A DNA stretch of 64,000 nucleotides from contig DATGIL010000014.1 in NCBI GenBank assembly GCA_035295745.1, forward strand, positions 32,971 to 96,970, in the 5' to 3' direction. The notes below the pieces were generated by a model. It saw nothing but the letters and a program-made list of their open reading frames with translations, was not told the DNA's origin and did no database searches. Positions 18,458 through 26,904 of this stretch are shown piece after piece (the first letter of the stretch is position 1; each line of letters starts with the position of its first letter). Source of the DNA: JAIQFL01 sp035295745. Its GTDB lineage: Bacteria; Acidobacteriota; Terriglobia; Bryobacterales; Bryobacteraceae. The position numbers and the translations under genes are program-made.

Positions 18458-19207
18458 ATGGATGTTCCCGCGATCCTGGTCCGCAACCTCAGAAAGCTGT
18501 ATGGAATGAAAGCCGCCGTCGACGGTGTGGACCTCGAGGTGCCGCGAGGGTCGTTCTTCGGCTTCCTGGGACCCAACGGAGCCGGCAAGTCGACCACCAT
18601 CCGCATGCTCACAGGATTGATTCCCGCCGATAGCGGCACCATCGAAATCCTCGGTATGCGGCTACCCGAGCAGGAACTCGAGATCAAGAGGCGGATCGGC
18701 CTCGTGCCCGACGAGTCGCTGCTGTTCGATCGTCTGACCGGCGCGGAATTCCTGGAGTTTGTGGGCCGCATGTACGGCCTCGACCAGCCCACTGCGAAAC
18801 AGCGCGCACGCGATCTGCTGGACCTGTTTCAGCTCCAGGTGGACCGCAAACTGATCGGCGAATACTCCAAGGGAATGCGCAAGCGCGTGGCGATGGCCGC
18901 GTCCCTGATTCATCACCCCGACCTCTTTCTCATGGACGAGCCCTTCGAGGGCGTGGACGCCGTGGGCGCGCGCCTGATGAAAGACATTCTCATCGACCAG
19001 GTGAAGCGCGGCGCTACGATTTTTCTCACATCTCATGTTCTCGAAGTTGTGGAGCGTCTCTGCGACCGCGTCGCCATCATCGATAACGGCAAGATCGCCA
19101 GTTGCGGCACTCTGGAAGAACTGCGAGCGGGAGGCGAGTCGCTGGAAGATGCGTTCGTGCGCGTGGTGGGCGCCGGACATGCCGTGGAGCGACTGGGCTG
19201 GCTATGA
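18458..19207 (+). CDS. ABC transporter ATP-binding subunit
   Basis: 249 residues. Walker A is GPNGAGKSTT near 38, the signature is YSKGMRKR near 138, Walker B is LFLMDEPFEG near 158 and the switch histidine is in LTSHVLE near 192. It resembles the ATPases of drug or natural-product exporters (DrrA/CcmA type). ATG 18458 is chosen because the family starts about 30 residues before Walker A; the frame is open further upstream. Its stop overlaps the permease start (ATGA), indicating coupled translation. Confidence 0.88.
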   Translation: MDVPAILVRNLRKLYGMKAAVDGVDLEVPRGSFFGFLGPNGAGKSTTIRMLTGLIPADSGTIEILGMRLPEQELEIKRRIGLVPDESLLFDRLTGAEFLEFVGRMYGLDQPTAKQRARDLLDLFQLQVDRKLIGEYSKGMRKRVAMAASLIHHPDLFLMDEPFEGVDAVGARLMKDILIDQVKRGATIFLTSHVLEVVERLCDRVAIIDNGKIASCGTLEELRAGGESLEDAFVRVVGAGHAVERLGWL

Positions 19208-20817
19208 TTGGCGCCATATTGCGTGCTCAGTTTCTGAGCATGCGGGTCACCTTCCGGCGCGGCGCATGGTTCTCTGCCATCGCCGCCGTGCTCTGGTACA
19301 GCATCTGGTGCGGTGTGGGAGTGTCTGCCTGCATCCTGGCGCAGTTGGCCAATGTCACCGCGCTGGAGCGCTATCTTCCGCTGGCCTTTGCCGGCGTGAT
19401 GGCCTATTGGCAATTGGTTCCGGTGCTCTCGGCCAGCATGGGTGCGGGGCTCGACCTGCGCAAGCTGAGGGTCTATCCGATCCCCCACGAGAAACTCTTT
19501 CTGGTCGAGGTCTTGCTGCGGCTGACCACGGGCGCGGAAATGCTGCTGGTGCTGATCGGCGGCGCCATCGGCCTGATGCAAAACGCCCTCCTGCCAGGTT
19601 TGACCGCGAAAGCAAGGCTGCTGGTTGCGGTCTTGATTTTTGTCCTATTCAATCTGCTGCTGGCGTCCGGGATGCGCAGCCTGGTGGAGCGGTTGCTCGC
19701 ACGCCGGAGGGTCCGCGAAATCCTCAGTTTCGTTCTGTTGATGCTCTACGTGGTGCCCCGCATGCTCGTCCAAACGGGCACGGGACCGCGATCGCTCGGG
19801 CCGTTCCGCGGGCTCTTGCACAACCTCTTCCTGCCGTGGTCGGCGATTGCGGGCGCAGCAGTGCCGCCGGCCGGAGAATCAGGATTGCCCGCACTGGCCA
19901 TGCTCGGCCTGTGGACGGTGGTGGCTCTCTGGTTCGGCAGGGCGCAGTTCGAACGCAACTTGAGGTACGATGCCGTTGCCGCGCAGGCCACACCGCTGAC
20001 CCCTGTGAGTGCGCCGCGGCAAGTGTGGATGGAACGCTTCTATCGTTGGCCTTCCCTGCTCTTTCGCGACCCTCTGGCGGGCCTGGTGGAAAAAGAACTG
20101 CGGACCATGGCGCGCGCTCCGCGCTTTCGCATGGTCTTCATCATGGGATTCACGTTCGGCCTGATGGTGTGGTTCCCGATGATCGCCGGCCGTCACGACA
20201 CCCATCTGAGCAGTTCGCCGTACTTTCTGATCGCGGTGTGCGTCTACTCGATGACGTTAATGGGACAGGTCTCCTATTGGAACTGCTTCGGGATGGACCG
20301 ATCCGCCACGGTCTTCTACTTCGCGGCGCCGCAGCATCTCTCGCTGGTGCTGCTGGGCAAGAACATCGCCGCGCTGTTCTTCATCTATCTGGAAGTACTA
20401 GTTCTGGTGGCGGTGACGATGACGCTTGGGGTCAGCGGCGGCTTGTACCTGGTGATGGAGACGCTGATTGTGGTGGGCGTTTGCGCGGTGTACCTGCTCG
20501 GGCTGGGCAATCTCAGCTCGGTGCACTACCCGCGCGCCCTCAGTCCGGAACGTACGTCGCAAAGCGGCGGTTCTGGTGTGCAGGGGCTGCTTTTCCTACT
20601 CTATCCGCTGGCGCTGTTCCCGATCTTTCTGGCTTATTTGGCGCGCTATGCCTTCAATAGCGAGATCGCGTTCGTGCTGGTGATGACGATCGCGGCAGCG
20701 ATTGGCGGCATTCTTTATTGGCAGGCGATGCTGTCGTCGGTGCGGACCGCCGTCCAGAAGCGAGAGGAACTCCTGCAGGAGCTTTCCAAAGGCGACGGCC
20801 CCGTAACGGCGAATTAG
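19204..20817 (+). CDS. ABC transporter permease subunit
   Basis: 537 residues with about ten to twelve hydrophobic helices, e.g. WFSAIAAVLWYSIWCGVG, LLVAVLIFVLFNLLLASG, ALFFIYLEVLVLVAVTMTL and IAFVLVMTIAAAIGGILYW. The amphipathic segment LDLRKLRVYPIPHEKLFLVE is typical of the large permeases that pair with one ATPase (ABC-2-like). The start ATG 19204 overlaps the ATPase stop by four bases. It forms an export-type complex with the preceding gene; substrate unknown. Confidence 0.8.
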   Translation: MIGAILRAQFLSMRVTFRRGAWFSAIAAVLWYSIWCGVGVSACILAQLANVTALERYLPLAFAGVMAYWQLVPVLSASMGAGLDLRKLRVYPIPHEKLFLVEVLLRLTTGAEMLLVLIGGAIGLMQNALLPGLTAKARLLVAVLIFVLFNLLLASGMRSLVERLLARRRVREILSFVLLMLYVVPRMLVQTGTGPRSLGPFRGLLHNLFLPWSAIAGAAVPPAGESGLPALAMLGLWTVVALWFGRAQFERNLRYDAVAAQATPLTPVSAPRQVWMERFYRWPSLLFRDPLAGLVEKELRTMARAPRFRMVFIMGFTFGLMVWFPMIAGRHDTHLSSSPYFLIAVCVYSMTLMGQVSYWNCFGMDRSATVFYFAAPQHLSLVLLGKNIAALFFIYLEVLVLVAVTMTLGVSGGLYLVMETLIVVGVCAVYLLGLGNLSSVHYPRALSPERTSQSGGSGVQGLLFLLYPLALFPIFLAYLARYAFNSEIAFVLVMTIAAAIGGILYWQAMLSSVRTAVQKREELLQELSKGDGPVTAN

Positions 20818-20856
20818 AACGCCTCGTTCCTGGTAGTGAAGACTCACAGGCCTCGG

Positions 20857-21014
20857 AAGGTCGAAGAACGCTTGCTCACGCGCGCGGCTCGCTGAAAGGT
20901 CGAAGAACGCTTGCTCACGCGCGCGGCTCGCAGAAAGGCCGAAGATCGCTTGCTCATCCCACGCGCGCGGCTCGTGTTTGGAATGACTTTGCGAGCCGCG
21001 ACCGTGAGGGAGCG
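20857..21014 (+). repeat. Family-1 repeat with 39-bp tandem left arms
   Basis: Three left arms in a row at a 39-base period (units at 20857, 20896 and 20935, each starting AAGGYCGAAGA and containing GCTTGCTCAYSCGCG-like arm sequence), followed by one right arm at 20991-21014 (GAGCCGCGACCGTGAGGGA). The third unit has four extra bases (TCCC). It fills most of the gap between two convergent genes. Confidence 0.85.
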
Positions 21015-21026
21015 TTCTGCAAACTG

Positions 21027-22577
21027 CTAGTGGACAATCGAAGCAAAGTAGGTGCCCGTGATGGCGCCGGAGAAGCTCACGGCGGATCCATCTGTGATCG
21101 TGTGCCCGCTGAAGCTGAGAGATCCGCCGACATTGCCAAATGAAGTGATGGGGCCGGGAAAGCTGAGCGTCAGGTTCATGCTGGACACATAAAACTGGGT
21201 TGTCCCGACGACGTAAATCGGTGGGTAACCCTGCAACTGGGGTTGCGCCGTTGTGAACGTCAGCGTCTGCCCCTGGTTCGAAAACGTCCCATTGAGCAGC
21301 ATAAGACCGGTGAGATTCGCGGTGAACGTTGTATTTCCGGCATTGGGGGTCACCTCGATTATGGTCTGGCTTGACGGGCTGCCAGTCGGCTGATACGTCA
21401 CGGTCGCAATCAAACTCGAAAAATTCGCTACCGTTCCGCCAGACGGAGGCGCCGTCACCGACAGCGACGCCTGTGCCGATCCTCCTCCATACGTCGCCGT
21501 AATCGTGACACTCTGAGTCGCGTTCACGGAACCAGTCGTTACCGTAAATCCTCCTGACGTCGCGCCCGCCGGAATCGTGATCGTTGCAGGAACCGAAGCC
21601 GCCGAAGAACTCGAAACCAGTCCCACCAACGCGCCTCCCGCAGGTGCCGCGGTCGACAGAGTCACGGTTCCCTGCACGACACCGCCGCCCGTCACCGAGG
21701 TCGCCGACAGCGTCACCGCCTGCACCTTGGCAGCCGGAGGTGTTCCATTCTGCACAGCAGTGTACAAAATCTGTGTCCCAGACACGCCACCGAGACTGAA
21801 GGTCAACGGCACTGCGTCGCTGCTCGCGACGTTCGGAACCACCACATTGATCTGATAGAGACCAACAGCACTCGGGGCCAGCCCGTCATATGAAACCACC
21901 GCTTCCGTCGTCCCAAAGAAGACGTGGAGCGGCACACTGAGCACATTCGACTGCTGGACCACCTGCCCTGCCGGAATATTCGGCGTCACCGGCCCGAACC
22001 CGATGCCGTAGAGCGTGATCGTATCGCCCGGCTGCGCGCGCCGTGAGGGAAGGCCCGCAATCGATCCGGGAGGGAGCACGTACGTTACGCCGTCGGTGAA
22101 TAGCGCTGCTACAAACTGCGTCCCGTTCACGGCGAACGACGAGGGCGCAAGCAGTCCCGGCTCTTCCGCGTTCACGTTGATAGTGAATGCCGCGCTGGCC
22201 ACATTGCCATTCGTGACGACCACCGGTTGCGAACCAGTCCCGACGCTGAAGGGTACCTGGGCATTGACCTGCGTGGGGCTGATGTAATCCACGTATGCCG
22301 GCTGTCCTCCAATCGTCACCTTTGTCCCATCCAAAGAAGTCGGCGCGTTGACGCCATTGAAATCGCCCCCGCCCCACGAACGCGAATCCACCGCCAGGTT
22401 CGATCCGTAGATCTCGATCCACGATCCCGGCGCGATCGACTTGAACTGACCAAAAGCGCTGGCACTGACCACGCCACCAGCAGAAATCGAGGGCGTGCCT
22501 CCCTGCCCCCACAACGCAGGCACCAAAAGGCCCGTCGCGCCGACCAGACACACTAACCCGAATCTCTTTTTCTTCAT
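21027..22577 (-). CDS. Secreted multi-domain protein with Solibacter-type TIGR03437 domain
   Basis: 516 residues. ATG 22577 is chosen because it is preceded by GGAGGGAGAAG and starts a signal peptide (MKKKRFGLVCLVGATGLLVP). Domain order: an N-terminal beta domain (SIAPGSWIEIYGSNL), then a clear TIGR03437-like segment near 210-300 (PGDTITLYGIGFGPVTP, GLAPSAVGLYQINVVVPN), an Ig-like segment near 310-410 rich in S/T/V/A, and a C-terminal beta domain of about 100 residues. No catalytic motif. Probably a surface or secreted binding or structural protein. Divergent from the M20 peptidase. Confidence 0.75.
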   Translation of the reverse strand: MKKKRFGLVCLVGATGLLVPALWGQGGTPSISAGGVVSASAFGQFKSIAPGSWIEIYGSNLAVDSRSWGGGDFNGVNAPTSLDGTKVTIGGQPAYVDYISPTQVNAQVPFSVGTGSQPVVVTNGNVASAAFTINVNAEEPGLLAPSSFAVNGTQFVAALFTDGVTYVLPPGSIAGLPSRRAQPGDTITLYGIGFGPVTPNIPAGQVVQQSNVLSVPLHVFFGTTEAVVSYDGLAPSAVGLYQINVVVPNVASSDAVPLTFSLGGVSGTQILYTAVQNGTPPAAKVQAVTLSATSVTGGGVVQGTVTLSTAAPAGGALVGLVSSSSAASVPATITIPAGATSGGFTVTTGSVNATQSVTITATYGGGSAQASLSVTAPPSGGTVANFSSLIATVTYQPTGSPSSQTIIEVTPNAGNTTFTANLTGLMLLNGTFSNQGQTLTFTTAQPQLQGYPPIYVVGTTQFYVSSMNLTLSFPGPITSFGNVGGSLSFSGHTITDGSAVSFSGAITGTYFASIVH

Positions 22578-22698
22578 TCCGATCTTCTCCCTCCTGAAGC
22601 TCTTGCGAGCGCATTTTCTTATGCCCATCGAGGGAGCACCATTACAGCCAGAACGTCCCTTTCTTCTTCGCGAATCCTCGGACGCTACAATATGCTCC

Positions 22699-24210
22699 AT
22701 GAGATCGCCCGGAATCGCGCTACTCCTTCTCTCGGCAGCCCTTTCGTCCGCCCAGACGAACCCCGCCGCCCTCGCTGCCCGCCAGTGGCGCGAGTCTCAC
22801 GAGCGCGCGATCCTGGCGGAATTCATGGAACTGCTCGCGCTACCCAACCTGGCGCGCGACGAAAGCGCGATCCGCCGCAATGCCGCCGCGGTCTCGGCTA
22901 TTTTCGAGAAGCGCGGCGTGAAGACCAGACTCCTGGAGGTCGCGGGCGCGCCACCGGTCGTCTTCGGCGAATTGCTGACGCCCGGCGCCACGCGGACGCT
23001 GGTCTTCTACGCCCACTACGACGGCCAGCCTCTCGATCCCAAGGAGTGGGCCACGCCCCCATGGCAGCCGGTGCTCCGCAATCGCCCGCTCGACAAGGGC
23101 GGCGACGTCATTCCCCTTCCCTCGAGCGGTCCTATCGATCCGGAATGGCGCATCTACGCGCGCTCGGCCTCCGACGACAAAGCGCCCCTGATCACCATCG
23201 CCGCGGCGCTCGACGCCCTCCAGGCGTCGCGAACGCCGCTCCGCTCCAATTTGAAATTCGTATTCGAAGGGGAGGAAGAGGCTGGATCGCCGCACCTCGC
23301 CAGCATCATCGCCAAGTACAAGGACCTGCTCGCGAGCGACGTCTGGCTGATCTGCGACGGGCCCGTGCACCAAAGCCGCCGCCAACAGATCGTCTTCGGC
23401 GCGCGCGGCATCACCACCATCGACATCACCCTCTACGGCCCCAATCACGAACTGCACAGCGGTCATTACGGCAATTGGGCGCCGAATCCCGCCATGATGC
23501 TGGCGCGCCTGCTGGCCTCCATGAAGGCCGACGATGGCCGCGTCACCATCGAACATTTCTACGACGGCATCGAGCCGCTGAGCCCGACCGAAACGCGCGC
23601 CGTGGCGGAAGCACCGGACGTGGAGACCGGACTGAAGAGCGAACTCTGGCTGGGACGCACCGAAGGCGGCGGCAGGAAACTCGTGGAGTTACTGAATATG
23701 CCCTCGCTAAATGTTCGCGGTATGAACAGTGCGAGAACCGGGGCGCAGGCTAGTAACGTAATCCCGTCCACCGCTACCGCCACCATCGACATTCGCCTGG
23801 TGAAAGGCATCAGCCCGGAGGCCGCGGCGCAACGCGTCGTCAGCCACATCCGGTCGCAAGGTTATTTCATCGTGGAAGCCGAGCCCGATCGCGAGACGCG
23901 AATGGCGCACGAGAAACTGGCGCGCGTGGTGGTGGAACCAGGTGGTTATGCGGCGTCCCGCACGTCCATGGACTTGCCGATTTCGCAGCTCATTTTAAAG
24001 ACTGCGGATGCGGCACGCGGTCCCGTGGTCAGGCTGCCGACGATGGGCGGCAGCGTGCCACTCTACATGATCGACGAGATGCTGCATGTGCCGACGATCA
24101 CCACGCCGATCGCCAACCACGACAATAGCCAGCACAGCTTCAACGAAAACATTCGGATTCAGAACTTGTGGGATGGGATCGAGCTGATGGCTGCGTTTCT
24201 CGCGATGTGA
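22699..24210 (+). CDS. Secreted M20 family dipeptidase/metallopeptidase
   Basis: 503 residues with a signal peptide (MRSPGIALLLLSAALSSAQ). M20 motifs are visible: VFYAHYDGQPLD near 105 (metal His and Asp), SASDDKAPL near 155 (bridging Asp), FEGEEEAGSP near 192 (catalytic and metal Glu) and a late histidine in TPIANHDNSQHSFNEN. A dimerisation domain inserted near 245-370 is typical of dipeptidases of this family. ATG 22699 has no strong RBS but fits the signal peptide. It would hydrolyse short peptides in the periplasm, in keeping with the other secreted peptidases in the window. Confidence 0.87.
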   Translation: MRSPGIALLLLSAALSSAQTNPAALAARQWRESHERAILAEFMELLALPNLARDESAIRRNAAAVSAIFEKRGVKTRLLEVAGAPPVVFGELLTPGATRTLVFYAHYDGQPLDPKEWATPPWQPVLRNRPLDKGGDVIPLPSSGPIDPEWRIYARSASDDKAPLITIAAALDALQASRTPLRSNLKFVFEGEEEAGSPHLASIIAKYKDLLASDVWLICDGPVHQSRRQQIVFGARGITTIDITLYGPNHELHSGHYGNWAPNPAMMLARLLASMKADDGRVTIEHFYDGIEPLSPTETRAVAEAPDVETGLKSELWLGRTEGGGRKLVELLNMPSLNVRGMNSARTGAQASNVIPSTATATIDIRLVKGISPEAAAQRVVSHIRSQGYFIVEAEPDRETRMAHEKLARVVVEPGGYAASRTSMDLPISQLILKTADAARGPVVRLPTMGGSVPLYMIDEMLHVPTITTPIANHDNSQHSFNENIRIQNLWDGIELMAAFLAM

Positions 24211-24228
24211 GCGGGCTCTTAAGAAACA

Positions 24229-24309
24229 CTCCCTCACGGTCGTGGCTCGTGAGCTACCCAAATACGTTCGGGCGATAAGTGCGCTTGCGACCCGCGCTCG
24301 TCAGCAAGC
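24229..24309 (-). repeat. Family-1 repeat abutting the end of a gene
   Basis: Right arm in reverse (CTCCCTCACGGTCGTGGC) at 24229, middle GCTACCCAAATACGTTCG, and left arm in reverse ending CAGCAAGC at 24309. The element fills the 98-base gap between convergent genes, and the last base touches the stop codon of the DUF1684 gene (24311-24309), where the usual GCGATG is changed to GCTAATG. Confidence 0.85.
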
Positions 24310-25130
24310 TAATGCCCGTACTTCTTCTCGCCTGCCTCGATGCGCACGGCCAGGTGATTCTCCTTGGGCGGCAACGGGCAGGTAGCGTACGGCGTGAACG
24401 CGCAGGGCGGATTGTAAGCCTTGTTGAAATCCAGGACGACCTCGCCATCCTTCGGCATCGCGGAATAAAGGAATCGGCCCGCGCCGTAGGTCTCTTTTCC
24501 GGTGGTCTGGTCGCGGAAGATGTAGAAGAGCTGCTGGTCGCCGGGCTCTTCGATGATCGGATAGAGCCGATACTCCTTGCCATGCAGGTGGAACACGGCG
24601 TAGCCCGGGCAATCGGAGTCCTCCGTCTGGCCCAGGATGTTCAGAATCGGAACCTTGCGCGGCTCGGAGACGAACTTCGCCGTGATGCGGTAGGCCTCGC
24701 TCGCCGGATAGTAGTCGATTCCGTGGAAAGCGCGCCGGTACTCGCTTTCGGGATCTTTGAGGCGAATTCCATACCGCTCGCCCCGCTTGATCACGAAAAG
24801 ACTGAGCCGGCCCACCTTCAAGACGTCGGCGGAATCGTGTTTCACATCGCGAGCAGTGCCGTCCTGCGTGACCTTCACGCTGTCGCCATGCAGTTCGATG
24901 ATTCCGGCGTTCTCCGGACCGTCGGGCAGAACGATGTCGTTCGTGGAACCTTTCCCAAAGCGATTGGCGCCCTCATGCAGCCAGAACAACCCGGCCACCG
25001 AGAGCCATCCGCCATCAGCCTGCAGAGCCGCCTCGCGATTGCGGCGCCACTCAGCGATCTCCGATTCGAAAATCGTTGCCGCGGCCAGCCCCATACATGC
25101 CAGCGACACCATTAGCAGACGCGCAGCCAT
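24309..25130 (-). CDS. DUF1684 family protein, secreted
   Basis: 273 residues. A short signal sequence (MAARLLMVSLACMGLAAA) is followed by EIAEWRRNREAALQADGGWL and SVAGLFWLHEGANRFG, the hallmark of the DUF1684 family. Further conserved blocks are RRAFHGIDYYPASEAYR and LDFNKAYNPPCAFTPYATC with GAGRFLYSAMP before it. No enzymatic role is established that I know of. ATG 25130 overlaps the zapA stop (TGATG); a GTG one codon earlier is also possible. It is the last gene of the ribosomal/cell-division operon. Confidence 0.8.
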   Translation of the reverse strand: MAARLLMVSLACMGLAAATIFESEIAEWRRNREAALQADGGWLSVAGLFWLHEGANRFGKGSTNDIVLPDGPENAGIIELHGDSVKVTQDGTARDVKHDSADVLKVGRLSLFVIKRGERYGIRLKDPESEYRRAFHGIDYYPASEAYRITAKFVSEPRKVPILNILGQTEDSDCPGYAVFHLHGKEYRLYPIIEEPGDQQLFYIFRDQTTGKETYGAGRFLYSAMPKDGEVVLDFNKAYNPPCAFTPYATCPLPPKENHLAVRIEAGEKKYGH

Positions 25131-25438
25131 CACCGTTCCTCCGATGCCAGCAACTGCTCCAGAATCCCCGTGAACTCTTCTGTTTTGCGATCGACGCGAT
25201 CCTTGAGGCGATTGAGATCACGCTCGAGGACACGCAACTTGTCGGCGAGATGCACGCATGCCAATACCGCGATCCGCGTGGAGTCGGCACTGGGAGCACG
25301 TGCCGCAATGGAAAGCATTAACTCGTCAACACTGGCGGCTACCTCCTCCACTTCGCGAGGATCGCCTGACGCCAGCAGCGTATACGGGCGGCTCAGGATC
25401 GTCACCTGGACGCGCCGTTTTTCGGGAGTGCTTTCCAC
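25130..25438 (-). CDS. zapA: Cell division protein ZapA
   Basis: 102 residues. The N-terminal part (RRVQVTILSRPYTLLASGDP, then EVEEVAASVDELMLSIA) matches the ZapA globular domain, and the second half is a coiled coil (DKLRVLERDLNRLKDRVDRK). The protein binds FtsZ and bundles its filaments at the division site. It sits 25 bases after a short coiled-coil gene and overlaps the DUF1684 start. Co-transcription with rpmI and rplT is likely from spacing. Confidence 0.87.
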   Translation of the reverse strand: MESTPEKRRVQVTILSRPYTLLASGDPREVEEVAASVDELMLSIAARAPSADSTRIAVLACVHLADKLRVLERDLNRLKDRVDRKTEEFTGILEQLLASEER

Positions 25439-25463
25439 CCGGACCTCCGGAGGCGAGATGCCC

Positions 25464-25706
25464 TTATTCGCTGCCCAACTGATCGATTTGTCCCAGCAGT
25501 TTTTCGATGCGAGTGCGGACCTGTTTGCGGTCCGTTTGCAGGGACTTCACCTCGTCAGTGAGGCGCTCCACTTGGGCGCGGAGTTCCGCGCCCTCGCGAA
25601 GTGCTTCTTCTTTTTCCTGACGCAGGCGCACGACCAGTTGGACCGTGCTTTGAATTCGTTCTTCAAGGCTACTAAGGGAATCGGTGCTCTCTTCGACAGG
25701 ACTCAT
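25464..25706 (-). CDS. Short coiled-coil protein, ZapB-like
   Basis: 80 residues, almost a single heptad-rich helix (LEERIQSTVQLVVRLRQEKE, AELRAQVERLTDEVKSLQTD). Size and shape match ZapB, the partner of ZapA in E. coli. The next gene is zapA, so a division role is likely, though coiled coils are hard to assign by sequence. Its start overlaps the L20 stop (ATGA), so translation is probably coupled. Confidence 0.6.
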   Translation of the reverse strand: MSPVEESTDSLSSLEERIQSTVQLVVRLRQEKEEALREGAELRAQVERLTDEVKSLQTDRKQVRTRIEKLLGQIDQLGSE

Positions 25707-26065
25707 GCTTTCTCCAGCGCACTCTTGGCTGAGTTTATCAACTGGAGGAAGGCCGCGTCATCGTGCAGTGCAACATCTGCCAGCACCTTGCGATTGAGAT
25801 CGAGACCGGCAGCTTTCAGGCCATGTACAAACTGGCTGTAGGAAATGCCCGCCGCGCGGCACGCGGCATTAATGCGGACAATCCACAAGGCACGGAATTC
25901 GCGTTTTTTGTTTTTGCGGCCGGTGTATGCGAACTTCAGTCCGCGTTCGACGGCCTCTTGCGCTGCGCGATAGAGCTTGCTCTTGGTGAGAAAATAGCCG
26001 GAAGCTTGATGCAACGTCTTTTTGCGAGACGCCCGGCGGTGGGTACCTCTTTTTACTCTGGGCAC
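25703..26065 (-). CDS. rplT: 50S ribosomal protein L20
   Basis: 120 residues. MPRVKRGTHRRASRKKTLHQ, GRKNKKREFRALWIVRINAA and YSQFVHGLKAAGLDLNRK are diagnostic for L20. Full length and intact. Located 82 bases after rpmI. In many bacteria infC precedes rpmI, and pheST may follow rplT; here neither is present and division genes follow instead. Confidence 0.97.
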   Translation of the reverse strand: MPRVKRGTHRRASRKKTLHQASGYFLTKSKLYRAAQEAVERGLKFAYTGRKNKKREFRALWIVRINAACRAAGISYSQFVHGLKAAGLDLNRKVLADVALHDDAAFLQLINSAKSALEKA

Positions 26066-26147
26066 GTTTGATCTCCTTGTTTAGATTGGAAAGGCGGCTC
26101 GGGCACGTGCCACGCGCTCCGTCCGCTCAATCACGCTCACCCCGAAT

Positions 26148-26342
26148 CTAGTAGGGGAGCATTCTCTTCAGAACGGGTTGATCGGCCGGATCGGCCAGGA
26201 CGCTCTGATGCAGTTTCTTCTTGCGTTTGTGCGGCTTCGAAGTCAGGATATGGCGGCCAAAAGCGTGATTGCGAACCACTTGCCCCGTGCCAGTCTTCTT
26301 GAACCGCTTAGACGCACCTTTGTGTGTCTTAAGCTTAGGCAT
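26148..26342 (-). CDS. rpmI: 50S ribosomal protein L35
   Basis: 64 residues. MPKLKTHKGASKRFKKTGTG and GRHILTSKPHKRKKKL are diagnostic. An in-frame ATG 21 codons upstream is possible by frame, but the family always begins MPKLKT, so ATG 26342 is chosen. First gene of the operon; a TATAAT lies 41 bases upstream. Confidence 0.96.
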   Translation of the reverse strand: MPKLKTHKGASKRFKKTGTGQVVRNHAFGRHILTSKPHKRKKKLHQSVLADPADQPVLKRMLPY

Positions 26343-26382
26343 AATAATTCCCTGGATCTTTTCGAACAGGAATGTCTCTCGG

Positions 26383-26388
26383 ATTATA
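26383..26388 (-). promoter_or_regulatory. -10 element of the rpmI-rplT operon
   Basis: A perfect TATAAT reads on the minus strand, 41 bases before the rpmI start. The best -35 at normal spacing (TTTTCC) is poor. The leader would be only about 35 bases, too short for the long L20-binding leader known upstream of infC-rpmI-rplT in other bacteria. Confidence 0.55.
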
Positions 26389-26440
26389 GCATGGCCCGGG
26401 TACACGGAAAAATATGCCGGGGTCCATTATTCATGGCTGG

Positions 26441-26461
26441 ACCCGTCGCACTCAGACGGGT
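26441..26461. terminator. Possible terminator hairpin after the NIPSNAP gene
   Basis: ACCCGTC (26441-26447) pairs with GACGGGT (26455-26461) around a seven-base loop. It lies about 120 bases beyond the stop of the minus-strand NIPSNAP gene and upstream of the rpmI promoter. There is no T-tract. Confidence 0.35.
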
Positions 26462-26578
26462 GCCCACCATAGGATTCAACAACTTACAGATAAATTCCGT
26501 CGCAATCGAACGGATCTGCTCCGGATCTTCAGGGTTTGCTTGCAGAGACCGACGTTCGCCCGACCCGCAAGTTCTTAT

Positions 26579-26899
26579 TCAGTCCAGCCACCGAATCAGG
26601 CCGTCCGAATCATCCACCACGACGGCGTCGTACTTCTCGAGCATGGCCATCACTACGCCCTCCATCTCGCGCTTCCAGAGTTCGCCTCCATAAAATTTGG
26701 CCTTCATGGGGTCGCGTGAAGCCAAGTCGGGAAAGCCTCGCATGAAGAACAAGGTGTCGGGGTCCTCTATCGAAAGGAAGGGACCCAGGATTTTCATCCC
26801 GATCTCCGTGTGCGCCGGGATCCCCTTGGTGCGGAAGATTTCCAGAAACTGGGCGCGCTTTCCAGGCTTCGTCTTGTAGGTCCTCATTTCGACAATCAT
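26579..26899 (-). CDS. NIPSNAP family protein
   Basis: 106 residues. MIVEMRTYKTKPGKRAQFLE and a second strand pattern ending EKYDAVVVDDSDGLIRWLD fit the dimeric alpha/beta-barrel NIPSNAP fold. The conserved segment EIGMKILGPFLSIEDPDTLF is present. ATG 26899 starts five bases after the stop of the PQQ dehydrogenase. Small barrel proteins of this type often bind or convert small hydrophobic ligands, but no activity can be read here. Third gene of the cytochrome-PQQ operon. Confidence 0.75.
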   Translation of the reverse strand: MIVEMRTYKTKPGKRAQFLEIFRTKGIPAHTEIGMKILGPFLSIEDPDTLFFMRGFPDLASRDPMKAKFYGGELWKREMEGVVMAMLEKYDAVVVDDSDGLIRWLD

Positions 26900-26904
26900 T
26901 CTCG

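Noticed and set aside
20857..21014. CRISPR array
   Set aside because: The 39-bp units are nearly identical along their whole length, so there are no unique spacers; no cas genes are near.
26343..26400. L20-binding autoregulatory leader
   Set aside because: The distance from the -10 element to rpmI leaves only about 35 bases, too short for the known structure.
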